This document shows, in pieces, positions 1-9,527 of a DNA stretch of 64,000 nucleotides. Under the pieces are notes generated by a model. That model was not told the DNA's origin. It saw only the letters and a list, made by a program, of their open reading frames with translations, and searched no databases. The stretch comes from Fallopia convolvulus (Eukaryota; Streptophyta; Magnoliopsida; Caryophyllales; Polygonaceae), in assembly GCA_964016875.1 (NCBI GenBank), contig OZ024735.1, positions 4,814,338 to 4,878,337 on the forward strand. The letters run 5' to 3'. Within the stretch, counting starts at the first letter, position 1, and every line of letters starts with the position of its first letter. The position numbers and the translations under genes were made by a program.

Positions 1-195
1 ATAAAGTGGCTGATTGTTTAGCTAATATTTCGTTTTCTCTCAATTCTTTGTACTCTGAATTTTATGACTTACCCACTGATGCCCTCAATTTGTATCTCCT
101 GGATTGCCCTCTGGGAGAGTTTGATGTTGTTGATTAAGTTTAATAAAAGTATTTCCGGGCTCTAGCCCGCTTTATGACCAAAAAAAAAAAAAAAA
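1..195 (+). mobile_element. 3' end of a LINE (L1-type) retrotransposon
   Basis: The window opens inside the last ORF of a non-LTR retrotransposon. After the stop codon at 135-137 there is a short 3' UTR and then an A-run at 180-195, as expected for target-primed reverse transcription. Just before the A-run a small stem-loop can be drawn (CGGGC, loop TCTA, GCCCG, about 152-165). LINE 3' ends often carry such a hairpin as the reverse transcriptase recognition site. The 5' part lies outside the window, so the upstream target-site duplication cannot be checked. Confidence 0.75.
3..137 (+). pseudogene. C-terminal end of a LINE polyprotein (RNase H-like tail)
   Basis: The frame beginning at position 3 is open to a TAA at 135-137 and gives 44 residues. 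The first residues, KVADCLAN, match the N-x-x-AD-x-LA signature at the end of the plant RNase H-like domain (RVT_3 family) that closes many plant LINE ORF2 proteins. The tail ends in PLGEFDVVD. RNase H would remove the RNA strand during reverse transcription. Only the last part is visible, so whether the element is intact cannot be judged. A host RNase H-like gene is possible but much less likely, because a short UTR and an A-run follow directly. Confidence 0.65.
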
Positions 196-639
196 TTAGT
201 AATGAATCAGTAATTTAGTTAATAAGTATGTAAGGTCTGTACAAGTTGATGTTCTAATCTACTTTCGAAGCAATAATTTCGCGTATATGTACATCTATAG
301 TGGAACATTTTACATTATGAATTAAGGAAAGCCATTAGCTTTTAAAAGTTGATGACATTGATTCTTAGTCATTGATTGTTATCCAACAGAAGCATTTGAA
401 GCCTACTGCAGGATACATTATGATGGTACAACTTATGGATACTTTGTTGACTTGCTTAGGGTCTGTTTGGATGCCATTTTCAGATTCTAGCTTTTTTGGA
501 AAAGTCAATTTCCAAAACTGCCCATTTAAATATTTTACAGAAATTTCGGAAATTTCAAAACTTGAATCTCTTTCATTATCAATCTATTTTAAACAAAATA
601 AATTAGATATATGATTCCCTTTTTAAAACATATAATACA
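196..639. other. AT-rich stretch without a recognised gene; possible Tourist-like terminus at 456-472
   Basis: No coding signal is convincing here; the 80-codon frame at 372-614 looks like chance. At 456-472 the trinucleotide TTA is followed by GGGTCTGTTTGGAT, which resembles the terminus of Tourist/PIF-Harbinger MITEs with their TTA target duplication. No matching inverted end is visible nearby, so this would be a broken or partial copy. Confidence 0.3.
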
Positions 640-839
640 TATTAAAAATATTATTGGTTCATCGGTTAACCGCCCGTGAAAATATTGATAACCGTATCCG
701 AACCGTTGAACCGTTAAAAGTATCGGTTTGTTAACCGTAATCGCTTAAAAAAAATTTGGTTTGGTTAACCGTAAAAAGTGATCGGTTTGTCGGTTTTTCG
801 GTTCGGTTTTTCGGTTACGTTATTTATTGTCCAGCCCTA
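640..839 (-). mobile_element. Terminal region of a hAT-type DNA transposon
   Basis: Read on the minus strand, the end at 839 starts TAGGGCTGGACAAT, the usual form of plant hAT termini. About 170 bp of subterminal sequence follow, crowded with CGGTT and AACCG motifs in both orientations (for example at 661-672, 761-771 and 788-822). Such clusters are typical transposase-binding regions of hAT elements and MITEs. The matching second terminus is not visible, so this is one end only or a deletion derivative. It abuts and truncates the integrase of the Ty3 element to its right. Confidence 0.6.
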
Positions 840-1160
840 GCCATGAGGGTTTAGTCTAGATTTGGCTTTAGCACAGACAACACAACTTTTGACAAATCTC
901 AACACATAATTACTCATTTTAAGCCAACAATAGTCTTCTTTGAAGTCTTCAAGTGTCTTTTCTAACCCTCTATGTCCTCTTGATCCATGCACTTCTTCAG
1001 TTAACAACCTACGTATACTAGATGAAGGTATGCATAATTTTCCAGCTTCAAACAAATAACAATCATCTATAAAGTAAGTGTTAATTTCTCCCCTAGACAT
1101 GCAATTCTTATAAATTTCAGCAAAGTGAGGATCACCATCATACAAGGATCTTAACATCAC
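840..1160 (-). pseudogene. Integrase zinc-binding domain fragment of the CRM-like element
   Basis: The minus-strand frame holds the N-terminal HHCC zinc finger of a retroviral-type integrase: H-G-S-R-G-H-R-G followed about 35 residues later by CVVCAKAK. It ends near the tract SRLNPHG, which in relatives leads into the catalytic core. The core with its DDE residues is absent because the hAT end replaces it. Upstream it joins the RNase H region in another frame, so at least one frameshift separates them. The domain would normally help bind the LTR ends; here it is a remnant. Confidence 0.75.
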
Positions 1161-2678
1161 ATTGATTCAAGAGAACATACCTGCGAGAAAGAGCGTGAAC
1201 TACCACATTCTCTTTGCCTTTATTATGCTTTACAACATAAGGAAAGATCTCCATGAATTCAACCAATTTTGCACGCCTCCTGCTGAGTCGTGATTGGCCT
1301 CTTAAGTACTTTAAACCCTCATGATCAGAATGTATCACAAACTCCTTAGGCCATAAATAGTGGGACTAAGTTTTCAGAACCCTTATTAATGCATACAACT
1401 CCTTGTCATAAGTAGGGTAATTCAACTCAGCCACAATAAGCTTTTGACTAAAATACGCTATGGGTTTGTTGCCTTGTAAGAGGACGCCTCCTATGCCATG
1501 GACCGATGCATCAACCTAAATCTCAAATGCCTTAGAGAAATAAGGGAGTTGAAGCATTGGGGCGTCGCAAAGCTTGTCCTTGAGTGTATTGAAGGCGTTC
1601 TCCTACTGTTCTCTCCATTTGAATGGTGTATCCTTCTTTGCTAGCTCATGGAGAGGGGTTGCAATTGTGCTAAAATCACACACAAACCTCCTTTAGAAGC
1701 TAGACAAGCCGAGGAAGGAATGCACCATGGTGGGCGTGGTCGGTTGAGGCCACTCCTTGATTGCCTTGATCTTGGCTTCATCCACCTTTAAGCCACTCCT
1801 AGAAACAACAAATCCAAGAAAAATAGTAGATTCCGAATAGAAAGAACACTTCTTTAAGTTATCAAAAAGCTTTTCTAACGTCAAAGTTTCCAAAACAGTC
1901 CTAAGGTGATCTACATGTTCATGCAAAGTTTTGTTATAAACTAAGACATCATCAAAGTAGACTAAATTTTTTTTTCCTAAGTATTTTCTCAAAACATGGT
2001 TCATAAGCCTCATAAAGTACTAGATGCATTCATCAGTCCAAAAGGCATTACTAACCATTCATATAAGCCATACATAGTTTTAAAGGCAGTTTTCCACTCA
2101 CCCCCTTCTTTCATTCTAATTTGATGGTACCCACTTCTTAAATAAATTTTTGAAATGAAATTAGCACCATGCAATTCATCAAGCATATCATCAATTCTAG
2201 GAATGGGATGGCGGTACTTAACTATTATTTGGTTGATCACCCTGCAATCAACACACATTCTCCAAGTGCCATCCTTCTTTGGCACCAAAATGACCGGGAC
2301 TGCGCAGGGGCTAAGGGATTCATGCACATAGCCCTTGTCCATTACATCTTGCACTTGTCTTTGTAGCTCATTGGTCTCCTCTAGACTAGGTCTATAGGCT
2401 GCACGGCTTGACAAAGAAGTACCAGGCACCAAATCAATTTGATGCTCAATGCCACTTATTAGTGGAAGGCTTATATGTAATTCTTCTGGTATAATATCCT
2501 CAAATTCCTGTAAGATATCTTGAATACACTTTGGAAGATGAGAAATATATTGATTAATGATTAGCCTCATAAGCATTAAACAAAAAGAATGAGGAGTAGG
2601 GAAATAAGTACTAGATTGGGCAACTAGAGAGCGCTTTTCATCTATGCCTTTCAAACTGTTTTTGGACACTTTCTTCAT
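1138..2678 (-). pseudogene. Reverse transcriptase and RNase H of the CRM-like element, broken
   Basis: Minus strand, three frames. The first part (2678-2010) has the RT palm entry with the WRMCVDCR motif and the tract VMPFGLMNASSTL, then a stop. The next frame (2013-1693) has the catalytic YFDD box (LVYFDDVLVY) and the FLGF tract. RNase H follows: remnants resembling VDAS...GGVLLQGNKPIAYFS can be read at about 1560-1430, and 1338-1138 has the HSDHEGLKYLRG and GKENVVVHALSRRY motifs. In the last motif the usual catalytic aspartate (AD-A-LSRR) is replaced by histidine. It would make DNA from the element's RNA, but stops, frameshifts and the lost aspartate make it inactive. Confidence 0.8.
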
Positions 2679-3694
2679 GCATTTTTCTTATGGAATTGTA
2701 TCTCCCTTAGGTTTTGAATTGTTCCCAAAATATGAGGCAAAACTTCCATGGGAATTGTGAGATAGCCCCTTTTTCGTCTCAACTGTGCTGTTTGGAGTAA
2801 GCTGCGGCACTTTCGACGATTTAGGCTGAATTTCTGGGCGTTTTTTTCCCAATCAGTAGCTCCACTTGCTTTTGATGTTGTGTCAAAATTTGGGCCAGAA
2901 CGACCTAGTGGATGCTGGGAAACACCTGTTGTCTTTGTTTCAGCGTCGGGCGCCGAGTGCCAGTGGACGGTCTTGGCTGCAGCGTCAGCGGCCTCTTGTG
3001 ATTCTTTGGCATGTCTCAATGCTCTTGGTTGGTCCCTACATACTTGATCTTGCAAAACTTGTCGGGGCAACAACGGTAGAAGTGAAACTCTCCTCCCTTC
3101 ATGGTTAAAAGAATAAGTATTAAGCATGTCATCATAAATAACTCTCTTATCAAATAACCATGGTCTACCAAGCAGAATATGAGTGCATTCCATGTTAACC
3201 ACATCACACATAATATCATCTACATAAGTACCTATTGAAACATAGGCTAAGCATGGATGAGTTACTAGGTTAGGTCCATTTGAATCATTGATGCCATTTA
3301 GACCATAACTAGTAACTCTAGGTTGTGTTTTTAATTACAAGTGATCAACTACCTTAGCATTAATAATGTTACAACACCTACCACTACAAATAATCATGCA
3401 CACCACTTGATTCTTAACAATACACCTAGTATAAAAAGTATTTTCCCTTTGATCTAATCTAGGTGTTACTTGTAATGTTAGAGTTCTCATAGTAACCAAA
3501 GTCAAAGGAAGCTCAAAATTTTCAGGTTCAAATGCCTCTATGTCGTCCACCTCACTACTTAGATTCTTCTCCTCCACTTGATTTGGAGGTATTTCATCAT
3601 CACTCACATAACCACCATTGGTAGTAAGGAGCACTTGTATCAGATTTGGACAATCCTTAGCTAGATGGACACACCCTTGGCACTTGAAACACAT
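2675..3694 (-). pseudogene. Zinc knuckle and aspartic protease region of the CRM-like element
   Basis: The minus-strand frame 3694-3335 begins MCFKCQGCVHLAKDCPN, a CCHC zinc knuckle in which the second cysteine pair is partly disturbed. It ends in a damaged protease active-site region (CMIICSGRCCNI); family members carry a D-S-G type motif there. A second frame (3211-2675) contains ILLGRPWLFD, the conserved C-terminal flap region of retroviral-type proteases, and then a spacer rich in charged residues. The two halves are separated by about 120 bp out of frame. The enzyme would cut the polyprotein; the altered active site and frameshift argue that it cannot. Confidence 0.7.
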
Positions 3695-3712
3695 AATGTC
3701 TCTTGTCCTTTC

Positions 3713-5026
3713 CTACGTTTGGGGGCCATTTATGGAGCTTCTAGGGGATGTTGTACCTAATTTAGGTGAGCTTTGCGCTCCCTTTTGTTGCATAGAAGAG
3801 TTAGAAGAAAAAGAATTAGAATTTGAGCTTAAGTTAGAGGGGTACCTTTTGTTTGGATTCCAAGCTTCTTTCTTCTTCCTTTGTAGCTGATCATGGAGCA
3901 GTTGGGCTGAATGCACTAGAGTGTTGAGATCATTGATTTGTTGCACTTATAATGTGTCTCTAATTAATTAATTCAGTCCATCCATGAATTGGGTCTTTAA
4001 AGACCTTTGAGAATGATGAATTCCATCCTTGAAACTTAAATCTTCAAGCTCATTGAAGAACTCGGTAGGTGAATTGAATCCTTGTTTGCAACTGGCCACT
4101 TTTAGCCTTATGTGTTTGGTGTGTTCTTAAGGCACATACTTCTTTTTCATTACAAACTTCAACTGGTTCCAAGTCTCAATAGGAGGTAAGTTCTTTCTTC
4201 TTCTATCCTCTTTCATTCGAAACCACCAATTTCTAGCGGTCCCAACAAAGTGGATTACAACAACCACCACCTTTTCCCATTCTTCATAGCCCATGTGATC
4301 TAGAATGAAGCTTGTAGCTTGTTCCCACTCTAGATATTTTGCAAGATTAATCTCTCCATTGAAAAACTCAATTTTGATCTGAATATCCCGTTTTCCAATT
4401 TGAGCATTATTCTGGTTGTTGTTCTTGTTCGGCCTCCTAACACCATAAGCTTGTGGAATTTCTTCCACTTCTTTAGTTTCATTGTAGAAATCATCAAGAG
4501 AAGGATGCCATGGGGGTTGCTCTTCCCCGGGATAGCCATAGGTGACGTCATCATAGGGGTTATTGTATGGTTGAGGAGGCATTGCGGCCTGCCTAGTCGG
4601 CGGCGGCTGGTGTCCTTGCATCGGTGGCCTCACTCCAGCTCCAAGACCTCTACCGCGACCACCACTAGTTGACTAATGGCCTGGGATTTTGTGGTCTTCT
4701 TTTGATCCAGGATAGGTAGCAAGCACATCAAACTCTTCTTCTTCTATGTGTGCCTTGCCTTTGTTACTTGTAGAAGCTTGATTTGGATCAGAATCCTTGT
4801 CATGATGTAGAGGAGAAGCTTATTTTTGTATTGAATGAGACCCATCCTTAGAAACAGCTACAAGTGCATCTAGCTTGTCCCATTGAGGCTGAAAAATAGA
4901 GTGCACCAGCTCTAGTGTCCTCTTTTGATTGTCTTTCATACTCTCATTAATAGACAACCTTATGAAATGAATAGCCTCTTGGGTCAAATGCAAATCAACA
5001 AGGTTAACTTGCTCTTCAATTTTCAT
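3713..5026 (-). pseudogene. Gag of the CRM-like element, broken into several frames
   Basis: Reading down from 5026 the frames are 5026-4820 (start MKIEEQVNLVDLHL), 4633-4127 and 3946-3713. The middle one carries the capsid-like tract FFNGEINLAKYLEWE, then HFVGTARNWWF and a KKKYVP end, the pattern of the Retrotrans_gag domain in Ty3 elements. A proline- and glutamine-rich linker precedes it. The last frame contains a serine/asparagine-rich linker before the zinc knuckle. Gag packages element RNA into virus-like particles. Stops between the frames show decay. The MKIEEQV methionine is the likely start because it is the first ATG after the leader. Confidence 0.7.
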
Positions 5027-6135
5027 TTTCTAGCCTGAAAAGATCACAAATAACAAGAGAGTAGTCAATTCTTCCAAAGGCAATACAATCAGCAATATCA
5101 CACCTTAATCAAGCCAAAACTTCCTCAAAAGCAAACTAATTCAACCAATTCAGTTTTTGGCTTAAGTAATTAGCAAGTATGCAATCTGAAAAGCTATGTA
5201 AATTTCCCTTTTAAGCCTCAAAAGAACATGCAATCTCTCAATTGATCCTTAGGAAGAAGATAAATGCCAAATTTAAGGAAACAAGGTGAGAGGTTGTGTG
5301 ACTTATAGTAGCGTTGTCACAAGGTATACAAAGTGATCACTAGTACTAGTTTTTAGCAAATCAATCACTAGGGCTGAAAGTGGCTTAAAACTAGATAGAG
5401 TAGATCACCTTCTGCACAAGCAATATTCTATTTTTTTTAATTTATGGACAAATAACTAGAATGTGCTGAATTGAAGCAAAGGAAGCAAACAACAATTGTA
5501 ACATAATGAATTGATTTTTTTTGTAAGAGGTGATTTATAGTACTAATGATACTACCTAGAAGCCAAAATAACAAAGATATAATAGGGCATGTTGAAATTG
5601 ATATGGGATGCGAAGCGAAAATCAACAATTAATCTCAAGCAATAGAATCTCAATCAATCATGCAATAATCAATTACAAAATCATAAAAATTATAGGAATT
5701 AATTTGCTAATCATGAATTGCAACAAATTTAACCAATCAACCTTAAAACATGCATAAAATACCTTGAAAATCTCCTAGTTAGTTAGTTAATTGCGGGCAA
5801 GGAACAACAAGGTAATTAGGGTTAGGGTTTGCGTGTTTTAGGGTTTCGAGAGAGGGGGTGGCGATTTGGTTGTGTGGTGGTCCGATCACTACAGGGGTGG
5901 TGCCGGGAGTGGTGCGGTGGTGGTTAGTGACACCACTTTTGGTGTTTACCGGCGGTGTTTGGTGGTGGTGGCGGATTTATGATGGATTTGTGAGAAAATT
6001 TTCAGTTTGGTGTCAAAAATTGTAGCTTTGGGTAAAGAGGAGATTTTTGGGATCAAAAACTGAATTTAATTGAATTAGAAAGCGAAGAAGGCAAGAAATT
6101 TTTACTTGTCTTGACGCTGGATGAATGATACCACT
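5027..6135 (-). other. Untranslated leader of the CRM-like element with a decayed primer-binding site
   Basis: About 1.1 kb between gag and the LTR has no coding signal. It is rich in A and contains a G-rich stretch with GGTGGTGG repeats (5870-5970) that is also present in the leader of the related element at 38657-39742. The inner LTR edge is at about 6136. Next to it the minus strand reads AAGTGGTATCATT, a decayed tRNA-Met primer-binding site; the intact relative at 39743-39758 has TGGTATCAGAGCC. Confidence 0.6.
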
Positions 6136-6386
6136 TGATACGTGATCGTCTCAAATTACTCCTTGTTGATCAAGTATATGACTTCACATGATCCCCTCTT
6201 GCCTAGTAAACACAATCTCCAACCTGAATTCACTCTCAAAGTCAATGACTTGGCATGCAAGAAATCTCATAAATCTCAAAATATTAATGTGAATGAATCT
6301 GAAATTCGAAATACTTGAATGAATCAAGAGAAAGTTCAATTGGATTGGATCTAACGCTAAATCTAATTGATCAACTAGTTGAAACT

Positions 6387-6391
<5 letters not shown>

Positions 6392-6428
<37 letters not shown>
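6392..6428. repeat. (GA)n microsatellite inside the LTR
   Basis: A near-pure run of GA dinucleotides, about 18 units. It gives a false leucine/serine-rich open frame on the minus strand. Confidence 0.95.
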
Positions 6429-6430
<2 letters not shown>

Positions 6431-7227
6431 GAATTGATGATGATGATCGAATTTTTGTTTGAGTGTTCGCTTTCTCTATGTGTTTTAATGGCCCAATGAC
6501 TAGATAAAACCAATTTAGTGTTTATCCAATCTCAAAGCTGATTTTCATCAAAGAATATAAAGCTATTTATAGAGAGTACAAGATAACATTGTCTTAGAGA
6601 ACAAGGCATACGACAACCAGCCCTAGGAGGCTAATTCGGACCTTTTGCTTGGTTCCCAAGATAAATTATTATAATAATAAAACTCCTATCTAAGTTCCCT
6701 TAGCTAAATAAATCAAATAAATAAATATCTGACTTATAAGATAAGAAAACTATCCTAATAAACTCAACATATACTAATAATTATAGTAACAAGATAATCA
6801 TCCAACTAACACTTTCCTATGGCCGAAAATCATATCATAAATGTCTTATATTATTCGGCTATAAAATACTATAGGATAGATATTTTCCTTTCTAATATTT
6901 TTCAAGTCAAAGAGTTGACTAAGACAACAAGTAATATCTTATCTTACCCGGTCACTTACTAAATTCATCCCTAAAGTAAGACAAGCTATTCAATGTTTCT
7001 AAAATAGGAAATAATGGTAGACGAGGCCCAAATAATACAATTCACGCCCCATTAAGTGTGAAACTCGGCCCATCGAATCAAGTAATGGAATTTAGGCTTG
7101 TTTGTTGTTGAATCATAGTGACCCATCTCTTCTTGTTGGACTTGTAACACCCCGATAATTTATAAGAAATTGAGGTGCTCCCCATGTCAAGAAGAGCTCT
7201 TCCTTTTCTGGGTTTGAGTGAGGACAA

Positions 7228-7305
7228 AGAACTCAGAAGTTAAGCGTGCAAGGGCGAGAGTAGTACCAGGATGGGTGACCTCCTGGGAATTCCTTGCGTT
7301 GGCAT
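7228..7305 (+). ncRNA. 5S-rRNA-derived segment in the left Cassandra LTR
   Basis: This segment reads like the 3' two thirds of plant 5S rRNA. The box A region AGAAGTTAAGCGTGC is at 7235-7249, the GGGCGAGAGTAGTACCAGG core follows, and box C (AGGATGGGTGACCTCCTGGG) is at 7268-7287. These are the internal RNA polymerase III promoter elements of 5S genes and the defining feature of Cassandra. It is not a functional 5S gene because the 5' part of the molecule is not 5S-like. Confidence 0.85.
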
Positions 7306-7537
7306 GGGATAGCGCTTTTTAGGCCACGGGCCTTACAAATGGTATCAGAGCCGACTCTAGGTTACGAGTTGGCTTGGCCGGTGGGCGGTCATCGACCTAG
7401 AGGAAGGTGTTTGGGCCTTGACAAGGACGTCAAGTGTTTAAGTGGGGGAGATTGTAACACCCCGATAATTTATAAGAAATTGAGGTGCTACCCCTGTCAA
7501 GAAGAGCTCTTCCTTTTCTGGGTTTGAGTGAGGACAA

Positions 7538-7615
7538 AGAACTCAGAAGTTAAGCGTGTAAGGGCGAGAGTAGTACCAGGATGGGTGACCTCTTGGGAAG
7601 TCCTCACGTTGGCAT
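7538..7615 (+). ncRNA. 5S-rRNA-derived segment in the right Cassandra LTR
   Basis: The second LTR copy of the same segment, 310 bp downstream. It keeps box A, the intermediate element and box C, with changes such as TCTTGGGAAG in place of TCCTGGGAAT in box C. Confidence 0.85.
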
Positions 7616-7660
7616 GGGATAGCGCTTCTTAGGCCACGGGCCTTACAAGACTCTTCAACA

Positions 7661-8530
7661 ATGAATGCCAAACGAACTAGAATGGATCTTGTTCCTTTAG
7701 CAATCTCCATAGCTCTACACCGCCACCTCTACTTCCCTTCAACAATCGGGGCACTAAGCATCGTCCTTCTTCCTTTGTCTTCTGAAACTAACTGCGAAGG
7801 CAAGGCAATGACCACCACCTCGTCTTCTCTACGGCGATAATCTGCTTCCTTTTTCCTCTCAAGCTAACTGCAAGAGATATGTAAGTTCTGTTCCCAAAGT
7901 CTCCTTTATTTAGTCACTGGCGCCGGTTGTGCATCAACTCAGGCTAAAAACGACATCTCTGTCACTCCCTTCGAGTCAGCAAGAGACCTTGGGGGTTGAA
8001 TGCCTCAGAGAAAGTAAATCGCTGTTCAATTTGTGCCCTCGTCTACAATTTCTTATGTCTTATCTTTTGAATATTTCTCTCATTGTTTCTCTACGTGGTG
8101 GTGAAGGCTCAAGAGCCTGATCAAGTGCCAGCTAAAGCTGGTTTTAGTTTTAATCAATTGCTTGCAATAAAAGGTGTTGCTCAAGAAACGGTACATTTCG
8201 TTTCTTTTCACTTTCCTCTCGTATTTTCTGCTTTTAGATTCCAAATTTGGAAGAATTATTGATGGTTGATTTTTTTTATTACTCAAATTGAAATGGAAAC
8301 AAGAAGATTCACGTTAAAGTTACCTATAGGAAAAAGAAGAAGAAAGAAAGCAAGAATCAATAGGAATTAGGTTATACATTAATATTATGATTGACCTTTT
8401 TAGAGTGGTTTAAATTGAGTTGGTACACTCTTAATCCTACAGATTAAATGGAAAATCCACCTTCAACTTGAAAAGCATGTAACTTTGCCTCCATTAGTCT
8501 GGGGAGTAGTTTGTGGAGCTGCTACATCAA
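7661..8530 (+). pseudogene. CHLG: Chlorophyll synthase gene fragment (two exons)
   Basis: Two exon-like pieces match what I know of plant chlorophyll synthase, the plastid membrane prenyltransferase that joins phytol or geranylgeraniol to chlorophyllide. Exon A, about 8092-8190, reads VVKAQEPDQVPAKAG then FNQLLAIKGVAQET and is followed by GT. Exon B, 8443-8530, preceded by AG and followed by GT, reads IKWKIHLQLEKHVTLPPL then VWGVVCGAATS. In the plant enzyme these stretches are adjacent, just after the transit peptide. Nothing resembling the next exon, with the aspartate-rich catalytic motif, is seen before the Athila LTR at 9528. 7661-8091 may hold a decayed first exon, but no clean frame supports it. 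A truncated, probably dead copy. Confidence 0.7.
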
Positions 8531-9527
8531 GTATCCTCTAGCCTTTTCAATCTACATTAATCGATTCCACCCTCCTAATTGGTGTTTTTTCGTATTAGAT
8601 TGAGAAGTTTTTGTTTGTTTATGATGGTTTGGTGAATTTTCATGTTATAACATAACCTTTCTTACATGACTAATAGTATTGATATAAAGTGGGAATAGAA
8701 TTTACATGATTTTTTTTTTCAAGAGGAGGTTGTTCGTCAAGCATGAAAAAAAATATTGGTGATTTTACTATTGTCCCTTCAATGCCCTCTAATTAAATAT
8801 TTTTTTTGGTTAGGTACTCATGGTACATCAACTGTGAATAAAACATTAGGTTTGTCATATGTTGTATTTTTCATGAGCTTTAGTGTGGTTTGGAATTTGC
8901 ATCTGCATCAAACATTTAACATGTGGAATTCTCTGATGAAATTCAGTATTAATACTTATGTAACTGATATAATTGAAGAATATAACATAAAATGGTTGGT
9001 ATTGACTTCATAAGGGGATCATATAAGATTTGAGGAGCAATCATGTACTTGTTATGTATGAAGTAATATAATTGTGAAGTTAAAATTAAGTAATATACTT
9101 TTGTTGCATGATATATCTGACTTATTTGAAGATGACCATGACCTGGTCCTATTGGATTCATTATGAGGGAATTAGATAAGATGTAGAACAGATAAATCAT
9201 ACATACCGTGATCTAGTTGATTGGTGAAGTTAGTCAGCATACATAAATAAAGGATATGGTGTTTATGTTTGTCTTGTATATTTTCTAATTTTTTATTTTC
9301 TTCTTTATCAATTTGATGTCAATCTTACTCTAGATAGATATAAAGTTGAACAAGTTGTAATTATCCAAGTGAAATACAAAAGATATGGAGAAGGCTACAC
9401 ACATATACTTTAGTTTTAACTTTTAATAATGCAAAAAAAGAGGTTTTCTAGTTGGATAATTGTGTTAAGTTTATGTGAACCTATTGTGATTTTTCTCCTA
9501 AATTGATATAATAATCTTAGGGGTTGG
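8531..9527. other. AT-rich stretch, no gene recognised
   Basis: The sequence continues from the splice donor of the chlorophyll synthase fragment and could be intron. The frames at 8756-9013 and 8949-9200 have no recognisable motif. I looked for the following chlorophyll synthase exons and did not find them. Confidence 0.6.

Larger units (their letters stand above)
7143..7647 (+). mobile_element. Cassandra TRIM retrotransposon (5S-rRNA-like LTRs)
   Basis: Two 195-bp direct repeats (7143-7337 and 7453-7647), each TG...CA (start TGTAACACCCCG, end CCTTACA), flank a 115-bp interior. The interior begins with a tRNA-Met primer-binding site, TGGTATCAGAGCC, at 7340-7352, and ends with the polypurine tract GTGGGGGAGA at 7442-7451. 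No protein is encoded. Flanks GGACT (7138-7142) and AGACT (7648-7652) fit a 5-bp target duplication with one change. The LTRs differ at few positions, so the insertion is fairly young. It sits inside the LTR of the CRM-like element. Cassandra elements depend on other elements for all proteins. Confidence 0.93.
840..7660 (-). mobile_element. Decayed Ty3/gypsy element, CRM-like chromovirus, minus strand
   Basis: Read on the minus strand the order is: LTR (from about 7660 down to 6136, interrupted by Cassandra), decayed primer-binding site, leader, gag, protease, reverse transcriptase, RNase H, and the start of integrase. This is the Ty3/gypsy order. The integrase core and 3' LTR are missing because the element stops at the hAT end at 839/840. 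Wording such as the GKEN motif before the ALSRRY tract of RNase H and the KTLEDFKEDYCW stretch near the integrase zinc finger resembles CRM-lineage chromoviruses. Several stops and frameshifts show that it is dead. The outer LTR edge near 7660 is an estimate. Confidence 0.75.
6136..7660 (-). repeat. 5' LTR of the CRM-like element, interrupted by Cassandra
   Basis: The LTR lies next to the decayed primer-binding site. Its inner edge begins TGATAC on the plus strand and the outer edge is probably the CA near 7659-7660. Removing the 505-bp Cassandra insert and its duplicated target leaves about 1.0 kb, close to the 0.94-0.98 kb LTRs of the related element at 36185-40735. A minus-strand TATA box (TATAAATAG) is at 6563-6571. 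A (GA)n microsatellite occupies 6392-6428 and explains the low-complexity serine/leucine frame found there. The partner 3' LTR is missing. Confidence 0.55.

Noticed and set aside
6184..6513. 109-codon minus-strand ORF
   Set aside because: Its centre is the (GA)n repeat read as S-L dipeptides; it lies within an LTR.
7228..7305. Possible functional 5S rRNA gene
   Set aside because: Only the part from box A onward is 5S-like, and it is repeated in two LTRs with primer-binding site and purine tract, which is Cassandra.
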